Both the position numbers and the translations under genes were made by a program. A stretch of DNA of 64,000 bases, from assembly GCF_002368335.1 (NCBI RefSeq), contig NZ_AP018288.1, positions 2,191,269-2,255,268 of the forward strand, given 5' to 3'. The notes under the pieces are model-generated. The model saw only the letters and a program-made list of their open reading frames with translations, had not been told where the DNA came from and made no database searches. How positions within the stretch are numbered: position 1 is the stretch's first letter; every line of letters begins with the position of its first letter. This document shows, piece by piece, positions 20,530 through 29,154 of this stretch. The stretch is from Nostoc sp. NIES-4103 (lineage in GTDB: Bacteria; Cyanobacteriota; Cyanobacteriia; Cyanobacteriales; Nostocaceae).

Positions 20530-20649
20530 TAAAAAATTAGTATTGTTATTAATTATTTTAGTTAATGAAATGTTGGTTGTAGGGTTGCAATGGCTTGCTT
20601 GCGCTCCCTACATCCATTAGACTTACCTAAGTGCTATTTATTCCATGAT

Positions 20650-22017
20650 TCAATTTTTTTCAATTGTTCTAGAAAAGTTCTTAAAAGCTTTGATGTTATT
20701 GTTCAGAGCTTTTTTGATTGAACCTGCATCAGCCATCAGACGCATTTCCCGATTAACAGGCCATAAGTAGTCAATATCTTCTGCAAATCTCTGCATATTT
20801 GCTAGTAGATGGTTATGCACTTTCAAATTGAAATGAAAACCTTCGTGTTCATAACATAAGCACTTTTCTAGCCAGTGAATTGCTTCTTGTAGAGACATAT
20901 CAAACACAGGACTCTGTAAGAGTTTCATAATAAAGGTTATAGCATTACTATCACTCACAAAGCGATTTGGTATCATTCCAGAAAGACCATTAAGGTTTTC
21001 ACGTTGTGTTTGTAGTACAGCTAAATTCGCCATTAATTTCTCAAATTTTGAGGGTTTCGGCAAAGATTTATAAAAGTCTCTAGCAAGATATAGAGAAGTG
21101 GTTGTATGAAAAGCCTCGTCTAAAAAATGATAGTGGGATATAGCTGTTGGAGCAGGGATAAAATCCTTTGCTTTTTGTAATTTCCTACAGTATTTATGTA
21201 TCTCAAATTCATTATTTTTGACTACTATATTTGCCATGTAACGCACGACATAAAAATTAGCAGCCAAGAATGGATAACTTCCCCAGCTAAAAGGAAAGAA
21301 TTTTCTGAGCGATGTATTGGTATTTCCTAAGTAGCCATTGAAAAAGCCACTAGTAGGAGTAGGACTAGTAGGATTAGCAGGAGTAGAAGATGAAATAGAT
21401 TTATTCAAATCTTGCAACTCTATGAGCTTTTGAGAATAATTTTGTTCTTTATCTTTGAGCCAAATCCCACCAATAAAGTTTGCAGTATTTAATAAATAAT
21501 CTGTGACATGAAAACTTTTTGGTTCAAAGGAGGTAGAATTATCTGAACCAGAATTAATCAAAGCTTTAGTACCTAGCAAAGCTTTGATTGTTTGGTAGTT
21601 GATTTTGGCAAAAGAATGAATGTGCTTACGCTCCTGATAAGTTTCATGATTGAGCATGTCTGCAATAAATGCATAATCCTTATTTGCAGCTAGCAAGCAA
21701 TCTGCTGTGATTGTGTTGTAGAAAGTCAGTTCTATTTCACTATCAGCAACTACTTTGTAAAAGCCTACCCAATGCAGATGATTGAGAGCGATTTTTTGAG
21801 ATGGAGAAGCTTGTTGATAGAGTGGTGTGCCATAAAGCACTGACTGTTCTGGTTCACTCCAGTAATGATTGCTGTTACTTTTATAATTAAAGTTTTTATC
21901 TAACTCTTCTATTTTTTCAGTGTAGTCAGATTCCAGATTATTGTCGTAGTTCTTTTCTAAAAAGGGAAGAATTCTGTTGACTTTGGATGTTGGGGAGTCT
22001 TTAACAATAGTCTTCAT
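20650..22017 (-). CDS. AurF/CylC-like di-metal-carboxylate enzyme (putative aliphatic halogenase or oxygenase)
   Basis: 455 residues, largely helical. It has two ExxH motifs with the spacing of ferritin-like di-metal enzymes: ERKH at 129-132, preceded by E125, and DEAFH with E301-H304. A further candidate ligand E97 lies in DSEIELTFYN. A Pro/Ser/Thr-rich loop (about 207-224) interrupts the middle. Length, motif spacing and position beside a FAAL and a free ACP match the CylC family. CylC chlorinates an unactivated carbon of an ACP-bound fatty acid in cylindrocyclophane biosynthesis, and AurF-type N-oxygenases are the more distant relatives. I infer action on the acyl-ACP made by the two genes upstream. 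Halogenation, hydroxylation or another oxidation cannot be separated by eye. It is spaced 86 bp from the ACP and 120 bp from PKS A, consistent with one operon. Confidence 0.7.
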   Translation of the reverse strand: MKTIVKDSPTSKVNRILPFLEKNYDNNLESDYTEKIEELDKNFNYKSNSNHYWSEPEQSVLYGTPLYQQASPSQKIALNHLHWVGFYKVVADSEIELTFYNTITADCLLAANKDYAFIADMLNHETYQERKHIHSFAKINYQTIKALLGTKALINSGSDNSTSFEPKSFHVTDYLLNTANFIGGIWLKDKEQNYSQKLIELQDLNKSISSSTPANPTSPTPTSGFFNGYLGNTNTSLRKFFPFSWGSYPFLAANFYVVRYMANIVVKNNEFEIHKYCRKLQKAKDFIPAPTAISHYHFLDEAFHTTTSLYLARDFYKSLPKPSKFEKLMANLAVLQTQRENLNGLSGMIPNRFVSDSNAITFIMKLLQSPVFDMSLQEAIHWLEKCLCYEHEGFHFNLKVHNHLLANMQRFAEDIDYLWPVNREMRLMADAGSIKKALNNNIKAFKNFSRTIEKN

Positions 22018-22103
22018 GACAGGTTATTCTCTTCAGGTGTAGCTTCAATTTTGGTCATAGAGGATATCTAAACACTGGTTCAAACATCCTCTGAAAGTTT
22101 TGC

Positions 22104-22388
22104 TTAGCTTGCTTCAGCTAAATGTTCTGCAAGAGCGGCTATTGTGGGGTAATCGTAAACTAAGGTTGGATCTAGCTCTTTTCCTAGCCAATCTCCTAAA
22201 TCTCCTGTTAAAACCATCGCTGCTGATGAATCTAAACCATAACGTTCAAAAGTATTTTTGGCATCTATTTTTTCAGATGAAATTTCTAATAGCTCTGATA
22301 AATACTGAACTAACCACTCTTTAATTTTTGCTGCTGTTACTTGAGTGCCTTGTCCATTTACTGTTTCGTTTGTGAATAATTGAGTCAT
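22104..22388 (-). CDS. Free-standing acyl carrier protein
   Basis: A 94-residue single-domain ACP with the phosphopantetheine site at Ser54 in RYGLDSSAAM. This is the YGxDS form usual for ACPs that partner FAALs and PKSs. Four-helix pattern, acidic, with a 20-residue flexible N-terminal leader. It lies directly downstream of the FAAL gene (215 bp) and upstream of the CylC-like gene. This is the arrangement of CylA/CylB/CylC and of JamA/JamC: the FAAL adenylates a fatty acid, transfers it to this ACP, and tailoring enzymes act on the ACP-bound chain before the first KS. A primary-metabolism AcpP is unlikely because of its location and leader. Confidence 0.9.
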   Translation of the reverse strand: MTQLFTNETVNGQGTQVTAAKIKEWLVQYLSELLEISSEKIDAKNTFERYGLDSSAAMVLTGDLGDWLGKELDPTLVYDYPTIAALAEHLAEAS

Positions 22389-22603
22389 TTTAGCAACCTC
22401 ATTCTTGGGATATGTTGTACTGCTTTAAACCGGGAAAAAGCCGAGTATTTTTTACTTAATCTTGACACACTTACAAGATTATTCAAAGGGGATTTGTCAG
22501 AAAAAATTGAATTATTTACTTTTTATCATGGGGAATAAATATTCGTTGAGTTCTCATAGTTAAAATCAAAATTTAATGATTGAATTATCTTAACTTATGC
22601 ACT

Positions 22604-24463
22604 CTATTTAACATTCAGTTCCCTAAAAGTAGCATCACCTGCCTGCACTTTTGCTAAGAGTGAGTTGACATCAGCTTCTAACTGTTGAAACTTGGCTTTC
22701 TCTTCAGGACTTTCACTCCAATCTTCCACTACATTCAAACTGTGGTCTAAAAATCCCCGCTTACAGGCTTGACGTTGAATTTTGCCACTAGATGTTTTGG
22801 GAATACTGCCAGGTCTAATCAAAACTGTGGCATACACTTGTAACCCGTGATTTGCTGCCACTGCCTCGGTAATATTTCCCACCACTTCAGCAACATTCAA
22901 CCGTCTGAGGTAAACTCGTTCTACTTCTTGAACAATAACTAATCGTTGTTGTCCTTTTTGCTCGATTGTGAAAGCGGCACCACAATTTGCTCGTAGTGCT
23001 GGATGACTTTTTTGCACTGTTAATTCAATATCCTGGGGATAATGATTTTGTCCTCGGATAATAATCACGTCTTTGAGTCGTCCGGTGATGAACAACTCGC
23101 CGTCTTGCAAAAAGCCTAAGTCCCCGGTGCGAAGAAACGGCCCCTCACCTGTATCTGTGAGGTAAGCTTGGAAAGTTTCTTGGGTTTGTTCTGGTCGTTG
23201 CCAATAGCCAGCAGCTACAGAAGTACCATGAACCCAAATCTCTCCTACGTTGCCATCTGGACATTTAGTTAAAGTTGTGGGGTCAGCGATCGCAATTTTT
23301 TCATCTAACCAAGTCTGACCACAGCTAACTATTACCTTAGTCCCTTCTTGTGGTTTGGCAACTCCTACCACCCGATTTTCCTCAAGGGCTGCACCATCAA
23401 CTGGATATAAAACAGGCGGATCATTTTTTAATCCCCCAGTAATAAATAAAGTTGCTTCAGCCATCCCATAACAGGGGTAAAAGGCTTCGCGGCGAAAGCC
23501 ACAACAAGCAAAATAGCTGGCAAAGTTCTCTAGTGTCTCTGCACGCACTGGTTCTGCACCGTTAAAAGCCACGTCCCAACTGCTTAAGTCTAGAGTCGCA
23601 CGCTGTTCTGGTGTAATTTTGCTCACACACAGATCGTAGGCAAAATTCGGGCCGCCACTGGTAGTAGCTTGGTAACGAGAAATCGCTTGTAACCACCGCA
23701 AAGGTCTTTGCAGGAAAGCCACTGGTGACATGAGAATCGATGGTGTACCCAAATACAAGGACTGCAAGACATTGCCAATCAGTCCCATGTCGTGGAATAA
23801 GGGTAACCAAATTACGTGGCTTGTGTTTTCGGTGTGTTTAAAACCTCTGGCGATCGCTATTTGGTTGCACAGCAAATTCCCATGAGAAACCATTACTCCC
23901 TTGGGTGTTCCTGTAGAACCGGAGGTGTATTGCAAAAATGCTAGGCTGTCACCTGCAAGGTTCGGTTGTTGCCAATCGAAACTGAGATTGTCGTCAATGT
24001 CATCAGTACTTAAGCACCTCATAGTCGCCAATTCTGGATCTTCAACAAAGCGATTCTCCAGATTGGCTAACAAGGATTTGCTGGTCAATACAAACATTGC
24101 CTCGGCATCTTTGACGATCGCCAGCAACCTAGACAGTTTCATATTGGGCCTTGGTGGATAACCAGGAACTGCGACCACACCGGCATACAAGCAACCCAGA
24201 AAAGCGGTGATAAATTCTAAACCTGGTGGATACAACAGTAAGGCTCGTTGATTAGTCGCGCCAACTGACTGAAGATAGGTGGCGATCGCTCGCGCTTTTT
24301 GGTCTAATTCAGTGAATGTCAGGCTGGTTTCTTCAATTTCTCCGTCTCGCAGAAAAGTATATGCTTTCTGCTGTGGCTGATTTTCCGCTCTGTAGCTGAG
24401 GAGTTCCACAAATGTGGAAAATCTCTCTAGAGGGTTTTGCAAATCGTTCAAAGGAACATTCAT
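22604..24463 (-). CDS. Fatty acyl-AMP ligase (FAAL)
   Basis: 619 residues, covering one ANL-superfamily enzyme. Visible motifs are QYTSGSTGTPKG (178-189), YGMAEATLFITGG, the RTGDLGFLQDGELFITGR block and RGQNHYPQDIE, with the C-terminal lysine in PKTSSGKIQR. The FLQDGELFITGRLKDVII stretch and NHYPQDIE are signatures of FAALs and not acyl-CoA ligases. It should adenylate a free fatty acid and hand it to the neighbouring ACP, priming the pathway with a lipid starter. A C-terminal tail of about 30 residues follows the ligase fold. It is 52 bp downstream of the desaturase gene, so it is co-transcribed. Functionally equivalent to CylA or JamA; chain length cannot be read from sequence. Confidence 0.94.
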   Translation of the reverse strand: MNVPLNDLQNPLERFSTFVELLSYRAENQPQQKAYTFLRDGEIEETSLTFTELDQKARAIATYLQSVGATNQRALLLYPPGLEFITAFLGCLYAGVVAVPGYPPRPNMKLSRLLAIVKDAEAMFVLTSKSLLANLENRFVEDPELATMRCLSTDDIDDNLSFDWQQPNLAGDSLAFLQYTSGSTGTPKGVMVSHGNLLCNQIAIARGFKHTENTSHVIWLPLFHDMGLIGNVLQSLYLGTPSILMSPVAFLQRPLRWLQAISRYQATTSGGPNFAYDLCVSKITPEQRATLDLSSWDVAFNGAEPVRAETLENFASYFACCGFRREAFYPCYGMAEATLFITGGLKNDPPVLYPVDGAALEENRVVGVAKPQEGTKVIVSCGQTWLDEKIAIADPTTLTKCPDGNVGEIWVHGTSVAAGYWQRPEQTQETFQAYLTDTGEGPFLRTGDLGFLQDGELFITGRLKDVIIIRGQNHYPQDIELTVQKSHPALRANCGAAFTIEQKGQQRLVIVQEVERVYLRRLNVAEVVGNITEAVAANHGLQVYATVLIRPGSIPKTSSGKIQRQACKRGFLDHSLNVVEDWSESPEEKAKFQQLEADVNSLLAKVQAGDATFRELNVK

Positions 24464-24515
24464 AAGCCAAGGTTTTACAGGTTGTAACGCGAGCAGATCA
24501 ATTTGTTTTCAGTCT

Positions 24516-25460
24516 TCAGCCAGCAGCCTCAGCAACTTTATTTCTTTTAGCTTCTTTCATACCTTTTGTAGGTACTTTCACATCCCAAATTAGACCGACT
24601 TTTTCTAAGGTACGAATAAACCAAGCACCTAAATCAAGTTGCCACCATTCCAAACCAAACATGGCAGAGTTGGGGAAAGCATGGTGGTTGTTGTGCCACA
24701 TTTCCCCTCCCGTGGGGATTGCAAATAAAAAATTGTTCCGACTGTAGTCGCCTGTATTATAGGGACGAGTACCCCACACATGAGCTAGGGAACCGATAAT
24801 CCAAAACCCGAAATGGTGTTGTAGGCACATCCGCAGACAACCTCCCCACAAAAACCCTGACAAAACTCCCATCCAAGTTTGTGTCAGCAAGCCCCCCAAA
24901 ATAGCGGGAATCACCAGACCCAATACAATCCAGAAGTAGTACAACTGGCTGATCTTGGACATTAATGGGTCTTTGATCATGTCTTTGGCAAATAAGAAAC
25001 TGTTGGTGATTTCGTGGTTATATGTCCAACCTGCGTGGGAATGCCATAACCCTTCTAGAAAACCAAATTTTTTATCTTCTTTCACATAGGGGGAATGGGG
25101 ATCTCCATAGGAATCGGCGTACTTATGATGCCGTCTGTGGGTAGCTACCCAATAGTTGAGAGGCCCTTGTGCAGCCATTGACCCAAAGATAGCTAGAATC
25201 ACACGCACAGATGTGTGGGCTTGGAAGGCACAGTGGGCAAAGTGTCGGTGGAATCCTACAGTTACACCCATGAGGGTTAAATAGTACATCACCAGGAATA
25301 ACCAAATATCCACGGCACTAACGCCTACTGTCAAAGCCATGACGATGGCGGCTACTGAACCTAAAAAAGGAAGAATGACGTTAGTTATGCCATGAATGCG
25401 CTGGTGAGTCGTGAGGCGATCGCTCTTGATTGTGATGTTCTTGATTACCGCTACGTTCAT
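24516..25460 (-). CDS. Membrane fatty-acyl desaturase, copy 2
   Basis: 314 residues with the three histidine boxes of the stearoyl-CoA/acyl-lipid delta-9 desaturase superfamily: HRHFAH, HRRHHKY and HNNHHAF. At least four hydrophobic segments flank the boxes. The boxes coordinate a di-iron centre at the cytosolic membrane face. Similar to but clearly divergent from the desaturase encoded just upstream (16 bp gap). Together with FAAL and ACP this resembles jamABC, where the JamB desaturase/acetylenase acts on an ACP-bound chain. Alternatives are an ordinary DesC-type lipid desaturase or an acetylenase. The operon position favours action on the cluster's acyl-ACP. A second double bond, or conversion of an alkene to an alkyne, are inferences. 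Confidence 0.88.
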   Translation of the reverse strand: MNVAVIKNITIKSDRLTTHQRIHGITNVILPFLGSVAAIVMALTVGVSAVDIWLFLVMYYLTLMGVTVGFHRHFAHCAFQAHTSVRVILAIFGSMAAQGPLNYWVATHRRHHKYADSYGDPHSPYVKEDKKFGFLEGLWHSHAGWTYNHEITNSFLFAKDMIKDPLMSKISQLYYFWIVLGLVIPAILGGLLTQTWMGVLSGFLWGGCLRMCLQHHFGFWIIGSLAHVWGTRPYNTGDYSRNNFLFAIPTGGEMWHNNHHAFPNSAMFGLEWWQLDLGAWFIRTLEKVGLIWDVKVPTKGMKEAKRNKVAEAAG

Positions 25461-25476
25461 ATTGTCGTGATGTTCT

Positions 25477-26469
25477 TTACGATTGCGTTTGATCTAATAC
25501 TGTTACCGACTTTTGAGTTGCCCTTAATTGTTTGGCTTCGATCATCTTGGCTGAGGGAACATTCACATCCCAAACCCAGCCGAATTTTTCTAAAACACAA
25601 ATGATCCAGTATCCCAAGTCAATCTGCCACCATTTCAAGCCAGCACTTGCTGAATTGGGAAAAGCATGATGATTGTTGTGCCAAGACTCGCCTAGAAAAG
25701 GGATAGCCATCCAGAAGTTATTTCGACTTTGGTCATCAGTCTCAAAGGGACGACTTCCATATATATGAAGAATCCAGTTATTGCTCAAGATGAGGCAATC
25801 TACTAGGAAGATGCGAACAATTCCACCCCAGAGAAAGCCTTTGACAGCACCTATCCAAGAAGCTTCTAGAATTCCTCCCAAGACAGCAGGTATAACTAGA
25901 CCCAAGATGATCCAACTGACATAGTATCGGTTAACTTTGGCGATGGTCTTATCCCGTAGAAGATCGAGTGCATAGAAGGCAGGATTAGGGTATTCGTGAT
26001 TCACCAGCCAGCCATAATGTGAGTGCCACACTCCTCGAATCATTCCTAAAACTCCATTTCCATGCAGATTTGGAGAATGGGGATCACCAAGTTCATCACT
26101 GCACTCATGATGCCGGCGATGTACAGCTACCCAGGAAATCACAGACCCTTGAGCTGCCATAGAACCAAGGATTCCCAAAGTCACACGCACAGCTTGGTTA
26201 GCCTTGAAAGCGTGATGTGAAAAGTATCTGTGGCATCCTACACTCAGTCCTGTCATGGTCAAAGCCCACATCCCTATGAGCAAGCCCACTTCTACAGGCC
26301 CGATGGGAAACCACCAAAGCGAAATCATTGCAACTATAAATCCCACCAAGGGGATCATGTTGTACAACAAAAAATGACTAATTTGCAGACCTTTGATGCG
26401 GTCATTCGCTATTGTTTTCGTCTTTCGATTTGAATTGAGAGGGAAGTCTGTTTGCATTTTTTCATCCAA
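25477..26469 (-). CDS. Membrane fatty-acyl desaturase, copy 1 (first gene of operon)
   Basis: 330 residues with histidine boxes HRYFSH, HRRHHEC and HNNHHAF and the same hydrophobic pattern as its downstream neighbour. It has a longer polar N-terminus (about 35 residues) before the first membrane segment. The family is the di-iron delta-9-type acyl desaturases. As the first gene of the PKS operon it probably sets the position of the first unsaturation in the fatty starter. Two adjacent, divergent desaturase genes suggest an ancient duplication with different regiochemistry. A housekeeping role in membrane lipids is the main alternative, but immediate linkage to FAAL and ACP makes it less likely. 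No strong Shine-Dalgarno sequence is seen before its ATG. Confidence 0.88.
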   Translation of the reverse strand: MDEKMQTDFPLNSNRKTKTIANDRIKGLQISHFLLYNMIPLVGFIVAMISLWWFPIGPVEVGLLIGMWALTMTGLSVGCHRYFSHHAFKANQAVRVTLGILGSMAAQGSVISWVAVHRRHHECSDELGDPHSPNLHGNGVLGMIRGVWHSHYGWLVNHEYPNPAFYALDLLRDKTIAKVNRYYVSWIILGLVIPAVLGGILEASWIGAVKGFLWGGIVRIFLVDCLILSNNWILHIYGSRPFETDDQSRNNFWMAIPFLGESWHNNHHAFPNSASAGLKWWQIDLGYWIICVLEKFGWVWDVNVPSAKMIEAKQLRATQKSVTVLDQTQS

Positions 26470-26545
26470 CTACACTAGCCCAAAATTGCCTGTAGCCCTT
26501 GATATCGACCACCGAAAAATGGTTTCATCTGATACTAAGATTCTT

Positions 26546-26569
26546 CCAAACCCTGTGTGCTAGGGTTGG
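26546..26569. promoter_or_regulatory. Short inverted repeat 77 bp upstream of first desaturase
   Basis: CCAAACCCT and AGGGTTGG face each other across a 7-base loop, with one bulged A. The distance to the ATG at 26469 suits an operator or an untranslated-leader hairpin. No regulator gene is adjacent, so function is open. Confidence 0.3.
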
Positions 26570-27285
26570 ATAATTCCACTAATGAATCTTATGTCGTGAA
26601 AATTTTTGGATAGAAGGTTGGAATATAGCGCTCTTTAATTACTACTTTTGAGAGAAAAAATAGAATTTTCGCTACACAAGAGTTTCAGATGAAAGAGTTA
26701 ACTATAACCATAATTTTAATAAATAAAGCGCTAAACCCAATTACTGTGTGAAGCTCTCACAAGCTATGGATATACCACTTTGAAAAAAGAATGCAACATA
26801 TGCATAATACTCTTTCCCAACTTTTAGACCACTTGCTTTGTGCCTGTCTGGTGACAGAATGCAGTAGCTATCTCAGACATCAGTGAGCCACTGCTTTATG
26901 GGAGTTAACCCTGTTGTAGCAAGTGACGTGAGGATGTGCCAATAGACTGGGGTTATTTGTTGCAAACATTTTTGGAACTGGTATTAAATTTTTATTTTTC
27001 CAGAGTTATTTAAAAAACGTAGCTTGAGTTCAAGCAGATAATAGCTTTTTCACACAATTACTCAAAAATCTAGCTAGAATTAGTGTGTTTGCCAAAACTG
27101 TCAGTTTTGCAAAGCAAGACTTTTTTTGGCTTTATGGTGACATTTTGTTTAGTGCTTAAATTTACACCATTGACAATACCAGCATTTGCCTGATCAGGCA
27201 AGTGATTCTCAGTATTTTTACTTTTTTTTACAAAAAATAATTCCATAGATAGATGCATGTCGATAGTTTTACAAGATTGGATTTC

Positions 27286-27350
27286 GAGTATTGTCTCGGT
27301 TTTGCCGGAAAAATGCAAGGACAGATAAGACAGATAAGACAGTTTAGATA
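27286..27350. repeat. Element A: conserved block plus 9-bp tandem repeats
   Basis: Contains GTATTGTCT, then AAAAATGCAAGGACAG followed by two copies of a GATAAGACA-type 9-mer. It aligns over about 65 bases with the element at 30056-30125 in the same orientation, including 16 identical bases at the core. It lies about 820 bp upstream of the desaturase operon start. Confidence 0.6.
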
Positions 27351-27545
27351 TTTTTTAACAAAACTTTATATTTTGCAATATAAACGCTATGATTAGTTAA
27401 AGTGATCGCCAAGCGTGATTTCTTATGGGTAAAACCACACAGAAGCGATCGCCTACAGAATAAACTTTCATCAACATCAAAAATACCCTGTTGCTTTTGA
27501 AGCACAGGGAGGAGAATCTAAGAGGATGTTTGGAAAGTCGAAAAG

Positions 27546-27664
27546 TATACTAACAACCCCTCTCCAAACTTCTCCTTGAAAGGTCGAGAGGCTTTGAAAC
27601 CCCCATTACCTCGTAGGGAAGCGGGATAGAGAAGTTAGGTTTTTGATATTTTGATGTTAGTATA
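27546..27664. mobile_element. Small inverted-repeat element (MITE-like), 119 bp
   Basis: Perfect 10-bp terminal inverted repeats (TATACTAACA and TGTTAGTATA) enclose a non-coding body with CCCCTCTCC/GAGAGG-type sequence. There is no coding capacity. Its body is similar in style to the element at 58683-58837. Probably a non-autonomous mobile repeat. Confidence 0.5.
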
Positions 27665-27747
27665 GCTAGGGACTAGGGACTGGGGACTGGTGACTGGGTG
27701 AAAAGTCTTTTTGTGTCTAGGTTTTATTATCTGTTGATGTCCTAACA

Positions 27748-29154
27748 CTACTGGCGACTGCTATAATAATATTTTTCAAACAACCTCTCAGAGTCAACCC
27801 CACTATCCACTGACAGATAGTATAAGACTTGATTTGCTATATTTTCTACTGTTTCACGACTGATTAAAGGCTCAGGATATGTGAAATTCAAAATCATTTT
27901 TTCCTCAAATGTTGTAACACACATAGTATTACTTACCGCTAAAGCTGCCCCTACCATGAAGCTGATTTCTTCTAATTTGAATTTACCGTAATCTCTGGGG
28001 ATATTTACTCTGCCTATATTGCTGATATCTGCCGTCATAATTCCTTGATTGGGCCATGCAAGATAATACTCAAGCATCATATGAGACATCAAAACCACGC
28101 TGTAGATATCGTCACTTTTTAAACTAGTGTTTAGTTGTTGTTTCACATCTCGTGCTAATTCCCAAAACGATGTATTAGATTTTATGGTATGCCATGTTAT
28201 TACCCACGAAGCTAATACACCCATGTTGTCAGAGCTGGCAACTGGTGACAAATGTTTTCGTAAATCTACATACGAATTACAACTGACACAGATATCTTTT
28301 CTATTTTCTAAAGAACTTTTTTTCGCGGTTGCAAACATTAGTGCTGCACACAAAGCACCTTGCACTGTCACCTTTTCCTGCCTGCAAAGATTTATAAACC
28401 GTCTAGTCAACTCTTTGTCTAGCTGTACTGTAACCCAGCCGCAACGACGTAAATTGATAGGTGCCAACTTCTCCAACTTCAAGGTTTCTGGTATGTTGCT
28501 TAAGTACTTGAATACCAACCTCGACCAATACGACATAGCTTTCAATTGGCCTGTCCAACCCTGCATGGATTTAGGAAGTAGCTGTCCGATAGGTGGAAGT
28601 GGAGACAGGCTATCGACTTGGGTAATTTGCTCACCACATACAATTTTCTGCATGTATGTCAGTAAGTCTTGATGCATTTTGATGCTTGATAAACCGTCTA
28701 CTATAGCGTGATGTATTGTTGTAATCAAATAACTTTCACTATCTGTGCTTTCAGGAGGAATTAGTACAGCTCTCATTAGAACTTTACTACTATCAATTGT
28801 CTGGTTTAGTTCTAATGAAATGACATTTTGCCAAGTTTGCTTAGATACCTTTTTAACAATCCGCAAAGGAATTTGTTGCGTCCCTTCAGTTTCAAAGTGC
28901 AGACTCCCCGAAGCCTTGACAATTCTCGAATGTAGACGCGGATGACGACGCTGAAGAAGGTTAAGAGCATGTCTGACGATTTTTTCGTTGATAAATCCTG
29001 TGAAGCGCATAACTGTCACCACATTCATGGTGCCACCATGACGATTCATTATTTCTATTGCTTTCTCTATGGGTTCGAGTTCTCTGTTGTTATTCACAAA
29101 TACCTCATATATGAGAAGATCATGTAATTTAGAAATCCTAATCGACTGAGCCAT
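27748..29154 (-). CDS. Condensation-like (PapA/alcohol O-acyltransferase type) acyltransferase
   Basis: 468 residues of the CoA-dependent acyltransferase/NRPS condensation superfamily, with the catalytic HHxxxDG as HHAIVDG at 148-154. The usual DFGWG structural motif is replaced by DNMGVL. The N-terminal RHGGTMNVVTVMRF followed by QRRHPRLHSRI matches stand-alone PapA5/AATase-like enzymes, which esterify a hydroxyl with an acyl group. There is no adenylation or carrier domain. The gene starts 61 bp inside the upstream methyltransferase gene, a strong sign of co-translation. I chose the upstream start because the residues before NVVTV match the family pattern. It probably acylates a hydroxyl (for example one left by a KR) of the cluster product; the acyl donor is unknown. 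Confidence 0.78.
   Translation of the reverse strand: MAQSIRISKLHDLLIYEVFVNNNRELEPIEKAIEIMNRHGGTMNVVTVMRFTGFINEKIVRHALNLLQRRHPRLHSRIVKASGSLHFETEGTQQIPLRIVKKVSKQTWQNVISLELNQTIDSSKVLMRAVLIPPESTDSESYLITTIHHAIVDGLSSIKMHQDLLTYMQKIVCGEQITQVDSLSPLPPIGQLLPKSMQGWTGQLKAMSYWSRLVFKYLSNIPETLKLEKLAPINLRRCGWVTVQLDKELTRRFINLCRQEKVTVQGALCAALMFATAKKSSLENRKDICVSCNSYVDLRKHLSPVASSDNMGVLASWVITWHTIKSNTSFWELARDVKQQLNTSLKSDDIYSVVLMSHMMLEYYLAWPNQGIMTADISNIGRVNIPRDYGKFKLEEISFMVGAALAVSNTMCVTTFEEKMILNFTYPEPLISRETVENIANQVLYYLSVDSGVDSERLFEKYYYSSRQ

Larger units (their letters stand above)
26470..27747. other. Long non-coding gap upstream of the PKS operon
   Basis: 1.28 kb without a convincing gene. It should contain the promoter of the desaturase-FAAL-PKS operon (minus strand). 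Inside it I see a short inverted repeat at 26546-26569, an element at 27286-27350 that recurs upstream of the methyltransferase, and a small terminal-inverted-repeat element at 27546-27664. The rest is AT-rich with no recognisable gene or RNA. Confidence 0.6.

Noticed and set aside
13921..26469. Heterocyst glycolipid (hgl) synthase locus
   Set aside because: The locus has a FAAL, condensation domain, AMP ligase and TE, which do not fit hgl gene content.
27070..27318. 82-codon minus-strand ORF in the gap upstream of the PKS operon
   Set aside because: Its composition is unlike a protein, it has no ribosome-binding site, and its start lies inside the shared repeat element.
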